Positions 45,723-53,136 of a stretch of DNA of 64,000 bases are shown one piece after another. This DNA comes from Nitrospira sp. (GTDB taxonomy: Bacteria; Nitrospirota; Nitrospiria; Nitrospirales; Nitrospiraceae). Each line of letters opens with the position of its first letter. Position 1 is the first letter of the stretch. The DNA is taken from assembly GCA_009594995.1 (NCBI GenBank), contig VOPR01000006.1:1-64000 (forward strand), written 5' to 3'. A program made the position numbers and the translations under genes. The notes under the pieces are model-generated. The model was not told the origin of the DNA, made no database searches, and was given only the letters and a program-made list of their open reading frames with translations.

Positions 45723-46137
45723 ATTGCACCTTATAGGTCGTCAGCAACTCAGCGACGCGCCGGCGAAGAATGTTGTTCATGACGACGCAGGGAATCGCTA
45801 CGAGCAAGCCGACGGCCGTGGCCTTGAGGGCTAGGCTCAGGCCGATCATGATGGTGTTGACAGCCATGGTTCCGGACGTTCCCATGGTGTGGAATGTCAT
45901 CATGATTCCCAACACCGTGCCCAGTAGGCCGATATAGGGCGCGTTCGCTGCGACGGTGCCGATGATGACGAGGCGCTTCGTCAAGGCCATTTCAAACGTT
46001 TGAAGGTCGGTGAATTGCGCGAAATCCACACGCCGGTAGTAAAGCCACCGCTCGACTGCGACCGCTACCGACCACACGCTCAAAGCGATCAGCAGCCCGA
46101 TGATTCCATATTCCACCGCATTTTTCAGCAGATCCAT
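45706..46137 (-). CDS. exbB: ExbB, short type
   Basis: The 143-residue membrane protein carries the ExbB/MotA proton-channel core: ANAPYIGLLGTVLGIMMTFHTMG and GLSLALKATAVGLLVAIPCVV with the conserved Thr and Ala residues. It lacks the longer N-terminal part of E. coli ExbB and matches the short ExbB form known from epsilonproteobacteria. The ATG at 46137 has GGAGG upstream. It follows the Fe(III) ABC genes on the same strand by about 80 bases. Confidence 0.92.
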   Translation of the reverse strand: MDLLKNAVEYGIIGLLIALSVWSVAVAVERWLYYRRVDFAQFTDLQTFEMALTKRLVIIGTVAANAPYIGLLGTVLGIMMTFHTMGTSGTMAVNTIMIGLSLALKATAVGLLVAIPCVVMNNILRRRVAELLTTYKVQYGTRG

Positions 46138-46219
46138 TCGTCGATCCTCCACCTCTCACTGTTGATGCCCGGCTGAGATGCCGGTTCGATCTCCATATTG
46201 CTCCTCGTCCGGTGCCGTC

Positions 46220-47401
46220 TTATTGTGCCGTCGTGGCATCGGGCCGGTGCGATGCCATAGTCGTCGGCGATCCGGGTTGTTGTGGGAATAGAACCGTATG
46301 GGTCGCAACCACGCGCAGGGCAATGGCAGTTCCCACCTGATAGACGCTCAGCGAAGACTCACTGCTATGTACGACCTGCCCAGATGGGAGCTGGATTGTA
46401 TACACGTTTTCGGATCCCTTGAACTGCCGCGCCAGGATACGTGCATCGGCCCCCTTGGTCGGGACGATGTGAATGTCGTCGGGGCGAATCATTACGACGA
46501 CCTGGGACCCTGTGGCCAGATTCTGGGTATTGGGGAAGTCTCCAATTTCGGTTGTGACCAGATGGTTTGTCACCACTCCCGGGATAAAGTCGGCCTGTCC
46601 GACAAAGTCGGCAACAAACGGTGTGGTGGGCAGATGATAGATTGCTTCAGGGGTATCGAATTGTTCCAGGCGTCCTCGGTTCAAGACGGCGACGCGGTCG
46701 GCCATTGAAAAGGCCTCGTCGTGATCGTGAGTGACAAGAATGGCCGTGGTCTTGGTCTGTCTGAGCAGGGCATGGAGATCCTGGCGCATACGGCTGGCCA
46801 TATCCGGGTCGAGATTGCTGAACGGTTCATCGAGCAGGAGCAACACCGGACGCAAGGCGAGCGCACGGGCGAGCGCCACGCGTTGTTGCTGGCCACCGGA
46901 CAGCTCATGTGGGTAGCGGTGTTCCAGTCCTCGCAGGCCGGTTAACGTCAGAAGATCATCGACGATCGCATGCTGTTGGGCTCGCGAAAGATGACTCAAG
47001 CCGAAGGCGATATTTTTATCCACTCGCAGATGCGGGAAAAGGGCATATTCCTGGAAGACCATGCCGATATGCCGTTGTTCCGTGGGAATCATGGTGTCCC
47101 GTGAGGAGACCAGTTGTCCGGACAGTGCAATGCTGCCGGCGGTGACACGTTCGAAACCGGCGATCGCACGCAGGATCGTGGTCTTGCCGCATCCGGATGG
47201 GCCCAGGAGGCAGAGAATTTCTCCTTGCTGGACCGTAAACGTGATGTGTTCGACGGCTGGCCTTGTTGGCTCATAGGCGCAGGAGACCTCGCGGAGCTCG
47301 AGGACGGCCGAGCGTCCGGCTGCCATCTTCAATGCGTCCGGGAGCTCTCCCTCCGATTCAGCCTGTCGTTCGTCCGTTTCTGATCCGTTCACGAGACTCA
47401 C
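46220..47401 (-). CDS. fbpC: Fe(III) ABC transporter ATP-binding protein
   Basis: The ATPase of an FbpABC-type iron importer, 393 residues. Walker A GPSGCGKTT, Q-loop VFQEYALFPHL, signature LSGGQQQRVALARAL, Walker B LLLLDEPFSNLD and H-loop LVTHDHDEA are all present. A C-terminal TOBE-like region (about 270-370) is typical of the iron/sulfate/spermidine group. The start overlaps the permease stop by 4 bases. The N-terminal 30 residues are extra and polar, so a later start is possible. Confidence 0.93.
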   Translation of the reverse strand: MSLVNGSETDERQAESEGELPDALKMAAGRSAVLELREVSCAYEPTRPAVEHITFTVQQGEILCLLGPSGCGKTTILRAIAGFERVTAGSIALSGQLVSSRDTMIPTEQRHIGMVFQEYALFPHLRVDKNIAFGLSHLSRAQQHAIVDDLLTLTGLRGLEHRYPHELSGGQQQRVALARALALRPVLLLLDEPFSNLDPDMASRMRQDLHALLRQTKTTAILVTHDHDEAFSMADRVAVLNRGRLEQFDTPEAIYHLPTTPFVADFVGQADFIPGVVTNHLVTTEIGDFPNTQNLATGSQVVVMIRPDDIHIVPTKGADARILARQFKGSENVYTIQLPSGQVVHSSESSLSVYQVGTAIALRVVATHTVLFPQQPGSPTTMASHRPDATTAQ

Positions 47402-49002
47402 TTGGTAGCCTCCTGCTCACGGCCACGCCAGTCTTTGGAGACCAGTAGCATGAGCGCCGGCAGGCTCAGGATGACGATCAAAAGGGCCGCAGGCGCCGCC
47501 AGCTGATAGTACTCCTCGCTGGCTTCCAGCCACACGCGGATTGCCAGTGTATCAAATCCCACCGGTCGCAGCAGCAAGGTAGCAGGCAGTTCCTTCATGG
47601 TCTGGAGGAACATTAATACCCATGCGGCAATGAATCCATTCCGAACCAGCGGAAGCGTCACGCGCCGAAGGCTTTGGTGCGTCGTGCATCCTAAGGTCCG
47701 CGCGACCTCTTCTACATTTGGCGTGATCTGTTGTAAGGCCGGCTCCATGGATTGCAGGCCGATTGGCAGGAAATGAAGGATGTAAGCAATGACTAACACC
47801 ACCACTGTGCCGTAGAGTGCCGGCGCGAAGTGAGTAAAGAGTACGAGAACTGCCAGGGCAGCCACTGGTCCGGGTAACGCATAGCCAGCATAAGCGGCTT
47901 GGAGGCAGGCGATATTCAACCGGGAGGGCCGGCGGCTCGCGAGGTACGCCAGGGGCAAGCCGATGACGACCGCGCCGCAAGCCGCCAATGCCGCGAGAAA
48001 ACTGCTGTTCCAGATGAAGCCAAAAAACCGTGCATCCAGTGCGCCTTGCGAAATGGCCTCGACGCTCCATTGAAGTAACATCGCCGCCGGAACACCAAAG
48101 GCGGCTCCGAAGACCAGAACCACGTAGCCGGTGATCAGTGTGGTCCCGAGTGGGCCGGCGTACTGCCGCGTCGAGCGCCGATATCGGCCGGACGTCTGAT
48201 AGAAACGACTGCGCTGGCGAAACCACCGCTCCGTCACCAGGAAGATGATCGCCATCAGAACCAGCAGGAGACTCAGTATGCTGGCAGCTGTATGGTCGTA
48301 CCGGCTGGTCATCTGCTGGTAGACCGCATAGGTGAGTGTTTGGTACCGCAGTAAGGAGACTGCGCCGAAGTCTGAAATCACATATAGGATAACAAGAGCA
48401 AGTCCGGCGGCAATGGCGGGTCGGATCAGTGGAAGTGTGACTCTCCAGAGCGTGGGCCAGGCCGAGACGCCGCAGACGCGCGCCACTTCTTCGAACGAGA
48501 TATTGAGATTGAGGAGGGCACCACGCACCAGCAGATAGACGAAGGGAAAGGTATCCAGGGCCATGATCAGCGTCACACCGATAAAGCTTTGAGGGGAAAG
48601 CAGTCGGGCTTCCTGGCCGAAGAGTCCTTGCCACCACTGTTCGGCCGGGCTGCCCATACCCAACAGATGCGCGTAGACATAGGCCAGCACGTAGGTTGGC
48701 ATGGCGAGTGGCAAGGCGAGCGCCCACTCCCAGATCCGCCGACCGGGGAATTCATACCGAACCGTAATCCAGGCCAGGGAGAGGCCGAGTAGCAGCGTGG
48801 TCAGAGCCACGCTGGCTGCCAATGACAACGTGTTGCTGAGCAGTTCAGGAATGCGGGTGGACCAGAGGCGCGTCCATACGGCTGGTGCCGCCGTGAGCGC
48901 GACATAGATGATGTAGCCGGTGGGCAGGACCAGGAACGCTGCGGTGAGCAGACTGATCCATTGCAAGGAAGACGGCGCGTGGATTCTGGTGGCGGTGAGC
49001 AT
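47398..49002 (-). CDS. fbpB: Fe(III) ABC transporter permease
   Basis: The 534-residue protein has about 12 membrane helices in two fused permease halves, as in FbpB/SfuB. Each half has an EAA loop contacting the ATPase: EEVARVCGVSAWPTLWRVTLP and EEVARTLGCTTHQSLRRVTLP. It starts 14 bases after the binding-protein gene and overlaps fbpC. Together the three genes form a high-affinity periplasmic Fe(III) importer. Confidence 0.95.
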   Translation of the reverse strand: MLTATRIHAPSSLQWISLLTAAFLVLPTGYIIYVALTAAPAVWTRLWSTRIPELLSNTLSLAASVALTTLLLGLSLAWITVRYEFPGRRIWEWALALPLAMPTYVLAYVYAHLLGMGSPAEQWWQGLFGQEARLLSPQSFIGVTLIMALDTFPFVYLLVRGALLNLNISFEEVARVCGVSAWPTLWRVTLPLIRPAIAAGLALVILYVISDFGAVSLLRYQTLTYAVYQQMTSRYDHTAASILSLLLVLMAIIFLVTERWFRQRSRFYQTSGRYRRSTRQYAGPLGTTLITGYVVLVFGAAFGVPAAMLLQWSVEAISQGALDARFFGFIWNSSFLAALAACGAVVIGLPLAYLASRRPSRLNIACLQAAYAGYALPGPVAALAVLVLFTHFAPALYGTVVVLVIAYILHFLPIGLQSMEPALQQITPNVEEVARTLGCTTHQSLRRVTLPLVRNGFIAAWVLMFLQTMKELPATLLLRPVGFDTLAIRVWLEASEEYYQLAAPAALLIVILSLPALMLLVSKDWRGREQEATK

Positions 49003-49016
49003 GTGCGGCCAAAGGA

Positions 49017-50045
49017 TCAGCGGAGGCCGACCTGCTCGATCAATGTGAGTGTGCCCTCGCGCAATTCCGCGAGACGGGCCAGCGGAACGAGGGCCGCGCG
49101 GAAGCTGTGTCGGTCGACGAGTGCCGGATCGGCTTTCACGTCCGGATGGAGCGGGTATTCCTTGTCGAGGTCCGCGAACAGTTTCTGCCCGGCCTGGGCA
49201 ACCAGAAACTCGATCAAGAGTTTGGCGCTGTCCAGATGTTTTGAGGCACGTGTAACGCCAATGCCGGTCACGTTCATAATGGCGCCCATGCCGCCTTCCT
49301 GTTGATCGGTCATGATTGCGGCGATCGGCGCTGTCGGCTGCGCGGCAAGGTGGCGATAGATATAGTAGTGATTCACGATTCCTGCCGCGACCTGGCCTTT
49401 GGCGACGGCTTCCACAATCTGCGAGCTCTTTTGATAGACCTGTGTCCCGGCGTTGGTCTTCAGCCCTTGAAGGAATTGCTTGGTCCGTTCATCGCCGAAC
49501 GTGGCTTTGATGACGGAGACGCCTGCCTGGAGATACTCGCTGCCCGAATTGGGGACGGCAATTTTGTCTTTCCATTGTGGCTGCCCCAGGTCGAGCAATG
49601 ACTTGATTTGGTCGGGTTTGACCAGGTTGGTGTTGTATACGACGATCCAGAACCGGCCGGAGAGGCCGATCCAGCTGTTGTCTGCCGCACGGAATTGGGG
49701 AGGGATAGCCCGCTCAACCTCTCGCATATTCATGGGGCGGAGCAGTTTGAGTTCTCGTGCATGTTCGAGGCTGCCGGCGTCGTTCGTCAGGAAGACATCA
49801 GCAGGGGTATGGTCACCTTCGGCTTGCAACCGGTTGACCAACTCCGTGGTGCCGGACGACAGCAGTTCGATCTGAATGCCGCTTTTCGCTTGGAACTCGT
49901 CAAGGACCGGCTTAATCAGCCGCTCTGCACGACCTGAATAGACGACCAATTTGTCGGCCGCTTCCGAGATCCCCGTCGACCAGGCCGAGAAGACCAACAT
50001 TCCGAGCAGCGTCAGGACGAACAGAGTGCGAGGGGATGAAGCCAT
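49017..50045 (-). CDS. fbpA: Fe(III)-binding periplasmic protein
   Basis: The 342-residue solute-binding protein has a signal peptide ending near ISEAA at residue 28, then KLVVYSGRAERLIKPVLDEF, typical of the FbpA/FutA group. The paired tyrosines in NHYYIYRH and a YSGR start are the usual Fe(III) ligands. The ATG at 50045 has GGAGG upstream; the open frame to 50141 would give no signal peptide. It follows fur on the same strand and has its own promoter with a Fur-like box. Confidence 0.95.
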   Translation of the reverse strand: MASSPRTLFVLTLLGMLVFSAWSTGISEAADKLVVYSGRAERLIKPVLDEFQAKSGIQIELLSSGTTELVNRLQAEGDHTPADVFLTNDAGSLEHARELKLLRPMNMREVERAIPPQFRAADNSWIGLSGRFWIVVYNTNLVKPDQIKSLLDLGQPQWKDKIAVPNSGSEYLQAGVSVIKATFGDERTKQFLQGLKTNAGTQVYQKSSQIVEAVAKGQVAAGIVNHYYIYRHLAAQPTAPIAAIMTDQQEGGMGAIMNVTGIGVTRASKHLDSAKLLIEFLVAQAGQKLFADLDKEYPLHPDVKADPALVDRHSFRAALVPLARLAELREGTLTLIEQVGLR

Positions 50046-50089
50046 GCGGCGTGCCTCCACGTGTAAAGGCAGCCGGGCGCTGCCTAGTT

Positions 50090-50141
50090 GAAATTGATAA
50101 GCCGTCTCAAGATGATACCGGATGCGTGGGGCGTCCGTCAA
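50090..50141 (-). promoter_or_regulatory. Promoter with Fur-like operator for fbpABC-exbBD-tonB
   Basis: On the minus strand: -35 TTGACG (50141-50136), an 18-nt spacer and -10 TATCAT (50117-50112). Just downstream, GAAATTGATAAGCCGTCTC (plus strand 50090-50108) matches 13 of 19 positions of the Fur-box consensus. Its first 11 bases match the porin-operon motif at 10. The -35 lies at the fur stop codon. Confidence 0.65.
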
Positions 50142-50569
50142 TGGCGGCAGCGCGCGCAGAGGCCGTACAGTTCCAGTCGGTGGGTTTGGATCACAAAGCC
50201 GTTTTTGGTCGCAACTTCTTCCTGGAGCCGTTCGATCTCACAATTCTCGAACTCCACGATGGTGCCGCAGCCCGTACAGATGAGATGGTCGTGGTGACCT
50301 TTATGAGAGATGTTATCGTATTGCGTCTGAGTGCCGAAGTGCCGGGCCTGGGCAATGCCGGCTTCGCAGAATAGATTCAGCGTGCGGTAGATGGTGGCGA
50401 GGCCAAGATGCGGGTCTTTCTTCGCGAGCTGATGGTACATAGTCTCGGCCGTGACGTGTTCCTGCCGCAGAAACGCCGTCAGGATCAGCTCGCGCTGGCG
50501 TGTCAGCTTCAGTTGATGCTTGGCCAGGTGCTGGCGAAGCACATCCATTTCTTTCAGGGTTTTGCTCAT
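50138..50569 (-). CDS. fur: Ferric uptake regulator Fur
   Basis: A 143-residue Fur-family repressor. The winged helix includes LKLTRQRELILTAF and HLGLATIYRTLNLFCEAG. The metal sites are in HHDHLICTGCGTIVEFENCEIE, and CARC near the C-terminus completes the structural zinc site. Fur represses iron uptake genes when Fe(II) is plentiful. The ATG at 50569 is chosen because the promoter -10 at 50598-50603 leaves a 20-nt leader; the ATG at 50599 would lie upstream of the transcript start. It is beside fbpA, exbBD and tonB, its probable targets. Confidence 0.94.
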   Translation of the reverse strand: MSKTLKEMDVLRQHLAKHQLKLTRQRELILTAFLRQEHVTAETMYHQLAKKDPHLGLATIYRTLNLFCEAGIAQARHFGTQTQYDNISHKGHHDHLICTGCGTIVEFENCEIERLQEEVATKNGFVIQTHRLELYGLCARCRH

Positions 50570-50597
50570 GGCATGTGAACCGGATTGAGAGACGCCC

Positions 50598-50627
50598 ATT
50601 AAAGACGAAAGTGGTCCGATGGGTCAA
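50598..50627 (-). promoter_or_regulatory. Promoter of fur
   Basis: On the minus strand TTGACC (50627-50622), an 18-nt spacer and TTTAAT (50603-50598). Confidence 0.6.
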
Positions 50628-50656
50628 GAGGGCTCGCGGAGATATGCGATCATCAA

Positions 50657-50686
50657 TTGACGAATCGGAGGAGGCCTGTTTATAGT
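50657..50686 (+). promoter_or_regulatory. Promoter of the Panacea-like gene
   Basis: TTGACG (50657-50662), an 18-nt spacer and TATAGT (50681-50686), divergent from the fur promoter and about 37 bases before the GTG start. Confidence 0.6.
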
Positions 50687-50722
50687 CCTCCCCGTTATTG
50701 CGATTCAGAGGAGATTCAAAAC

Positions 50723-51286
50723 GTGCGAAAGTCTCACGAAATGACAGTCGATCGTGCGCTGCTTCTCTATGTACTCTCGCTGGCCGAGCCATACGGACTG
50801 TTGAGCGACGTCAAGCTGCAGCAGCTCTGTTTTCTCTGTGAACTCCAACTATTCGGCAAGGGTCTGAAGGGTCTGCACTTTGAATTTGTGCGGTTCGCCT
50901 ATGGGGCATTCAGTCGGGATCTGGATAATGATCTGACGTCGCTGCGCCGCAAAGAACGGATCGAAAACTTCAGCCCGTCCGATCAGGTTCGCGACGAGGT
51001 CCTTCCGCTCTTAATGGCGGGGATCGACGGAAATGAGACCAATGAGAAGGTGCGGGACCTGATTCAGGCCGTCATCGCTACCTATGGGCCAAACGATGTC
51101 ACGGCCATTACTCAATCTGTCGAATCAGTTGAACTGAGTACCCCACAGCAACCCGAATTCAAAATCCCAATCCGCGATATTGTGTTTCACACGACGCTCT
51201 TGGTCCCCTCCCGCATCGAAGCTCCGGCAGAGTTCCTGTTGCCTGCAAATTATCTGGCGAAGCTGAATGTGGGGATGGGGTACTGA
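50723..51286 (+). CDS. Uncharacterised protein, possibly Panacea/SocA-like (DUF4065)
   Basis: The 187-residue protein is predicted helical and soluble. VKLQQLCFLCELQLFGKGLKG followed by FVRFAYGAFSRDLDNDLTSL recalls the Panacea domain of SocA-like antitoxins (KLQKLLYYAQ and KYGPFS-type motifs), but the match is by eye and weak. The GTG at 50723 has GAGGAGA upstream; the ATG at 50741 is an alternative. It has its own promoter and stands divergent from fur. No toxin-like small gene is adjacent, so a toxin-antitoxin role is not supported. Confidence 0.6.
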   Translation: MRKSHEMTVDRALLLYVLSLAEPYGLLSDVKLQQLCFLCELQLFGKGLKGLHFEFVRFAYGAFSRDLDNDLTSLRRKERIENFSPSDQVRDEVLPLLMAGIDGNETNEKVRDLIQAVIATYGPNDVTAITQSVESVELSTPQQPEFKIPIRDIVFHTTLLVPSRIEAPAEFLLPANYLAKLNVGMGY

Positions 51287-51425
51287 CAGAGAATCTATCG
51301 ACAGCCTGACTTGTGCTCCTCACCCCATGGGCGCCACCCGTGGGTGGACTCACGTATGCGAGGCGGGCGAGAAGAAAGCGCTGCAACCGGTTTCCAGCGG
51401 TACGCGCTCAGGAAAGCGGCCCGCA

Positions 51426-51812
51426 TTAGGCGCGTTTCGGAAGCGCCAACGCTGCCTGCATCGTGTGTAACATAGCCCCGGTATCAATCGGCTCCAGCAA
51501 ACAATATTCAATTTGAAGTTCACGGACCACACGCTGAAACTTCTCCCCTTCCAGAGCAGGCTCATGGAGCGCTGCCGTCACGATGAGGCAGGCCGTCGGG
51601 AATACCTTTCGAAGCTCGATCAAGTCTTCCGGGCCTTGATCGTCGTCTGCGACTAGCCGAGCAACCACGAGATCAAGTTTTGACGAGGAGGGGTGAGTGC
51701 TGGCAGTTTGCAGGGTGGCGCAGTGTTGAACAAAATGTTCCATGCCAGGCAGGGCCAGCTTGATGAGCCGCTTGAGATTCGAGTCGGCGTTGATGATCAG
51801 GATATTAGCCAT
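51426..51812 (-). CDS. Degenerate receiver-like protein
   Basis: The 128-residue protein has the alternating strand-helix layout of a receiver domain (ANILIINADSNLKRLIKLAL, LDLVVARLV, ACLIVTAAL, EYCLLEPID). The acidic pocket is reduced, the phospho-acceptor position after the third strand (LVVA) has no Asp, and the conserved Lys before Pro is Glu (LEP). It should not be phosphorylated normally. It lies 134 bases after the NarL-type regulator on the same strand. Confidence 0.6.
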   Translation of the reverse strand: MANILIINADSNLKRLIKLALPGMEHFVQHCATLQTASTHPSSSKLDLVVARLVADDDQGPEDLIELRKVFPTACLIVTAALHEPALEGEKFQRVVRELQIEYCLLEPIDTGAMLHTMQAALALPKRA

Positions 51813-51946
51813 AGTCCCCCGACGCGAAATAATGATGTGTGGCGAGCTGTCACCCTGTGATGGCCCATCTGGGCGTCGCAGGGGGTTGCCTGTGTAGGGT
51901 GCGATCCTGTTGTGAAAGCGTCCCTCCTCTCGCTAGCGGGGGGAAG

Positions 51947-52636
51947 TCACACCAACTGCTGATCCAGGGCATATCGAATCAATTCCGCAGTGGTTCTCAT
52001 TCCGAGCTTGATCAGGAGCCGCGCACGATAGGTGCTCACAGTTTTAATGCTCAGGTTCAGGTGTTCGGCGATTTCAGTCAGGCGCCGGCCTTGTGCAATC
52101 CATTGGAGGACCTCGATCTCGCGATCAGACAGGATGGCAGGGAGCGCGTCGGCGCACAGGGCATTCCGGTTCGATAGGGTGTCCTGGATAGAGTCGGTCT
52201 GAGTCGTCGGCGGGACATAATTTTCGCCGTGCAGGATACGTGACACCGCGGCACGCAGTTCCTGCGGCCCCGTCTCCTTCGTCAGGTATCCGAGCGCCCC
52301 GGCCCGCACGGCACGGGTGGCGTAGTGTTCCTCGGCATAAATGCTGACGACCAGGACCGCGAGGGTTGGCTGAAGGGATTTGAGCACACGCAGGACTTCC
52401 AGCCCCGGCATGTCCGGCAAATTCAAATCCAGAATCACCAGGTCCCAGGTTTCGGTACGGATACGCTCAATGGCATTCTGGGCGGAGGCCGTTTCGGCGA
52501 TGTGAGGTGTCAATCCGTCTTCGACGAGGAATTCTCGTAAGCATTCTTTGAGGCCGCGACGGAGCAGAGCATGGTCATCTGCAAGCAGGATTCGGAGATC
52601 GCTTTTGACCGCGGGTAGTTCCTGAAATGCGTTCAC
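51947..52636 (-). CDS. NarL/FixJ-type response regulator
   Basis: The 229-residue protein has an intact receiver domain (LLADDHALLRRGL, phospho-Asp in LVILDLNLPDMPG, KE at LTKETGP) and a LuxR-type helix-turn-helix (LSDREIEVLQWIAQGRRLTEIAEHL, KTVSTYRARLLIKLG). It is a DNA-binding regulator controlled by phosphorylation. No kinase is adjacent; the nearest is at 56.6 kb, which already has its own partner. The start is taken as the GTG at 52636. Confidence 0.92.
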   Translation of the reverse strand: MNAFQELPAVKSDLRILLADDHALLRRGLKECLREFLVEDGLTPHIAETASAQNAIERIRTETWDLVILDLNLPDMPGLEVLRVLKSLQPTLAVLVVSIYAEEHYATRAVRAGALGYLTKETGPQELRAAVSRILHGENYVPPTTQTDSIQDTLSNRNALCADALPAILSDREIEVLQWIAQGRRLTEIAEHLNLSIKTVSTYRARLLIKLGMRTTAELIRYALDQQLV

Positions 52637-53136
52637 GGAAAGGCTTTCTTCCAGGGTGAGGTGCGGAGTTCAGCGTTGCGGCGGCACGAATTGGCAGGGC
52701 TCGCCCAGACCGCCAGCAAACCAGTGGCGTGACGTGAAACGGTCTGGACCCGATTCGAAAACGGAGAGATCACGGCGTCTGTGCCCCCTCATGTCGTCTA
52801 GCCGTGGCGGCGTACTTCCGGACATCGGCGGCTCAGACCTCGTTTAATTCGAAGCGCTTTCAGGCAAGGTGAAAGCGCTGAGGCCTGTTCGTCGATTCCT
52901 TCACCCACGTGCTCAGCCGATTCATCTCGCAGAGCAGGGAACAAACTAGGAGAAACTTTCTATTTCTATTCCGATGAGAATTACCATGCAGATTGAATGG
53001 CTCACTAGAGCTGAAGGGCCCTGTTGTGGCCCTAGATGTATCTCTGGGAAGTGGTGGCAGCAGCCGCAGGGATTCACTGCGTGCGCAAGGAGTGGTTGCG
53101 CCTGGCAAGGGCGATGTGAGGTCGTTGGTGTGAAGG
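52637..53136. other. 500-base region without a clear gene
   Basis: It lies between the NarL-type regulator and the M32 peptidase. Short open frames exist on both strands, but none shows family features or a good ribosome-binding site. A locally AT-rich patch occurs near 52945-52990 (TTTCTATTTCTATTCC). No tRNA, repeat or convincing terminator was seen. Confidence 0.5.

Noticed and set aside
47552..48727. 391-codon frame on the same strand as fbpB in another phase
   Set aside because: Fully inside the permease gene, Arg/Pro-rich, no family features.
51340..51353. CCACCC/GGGTGG palindrome as an operator
   Set aside because: Too short and GC-rich; it sits between convergent genes and has no second copy.
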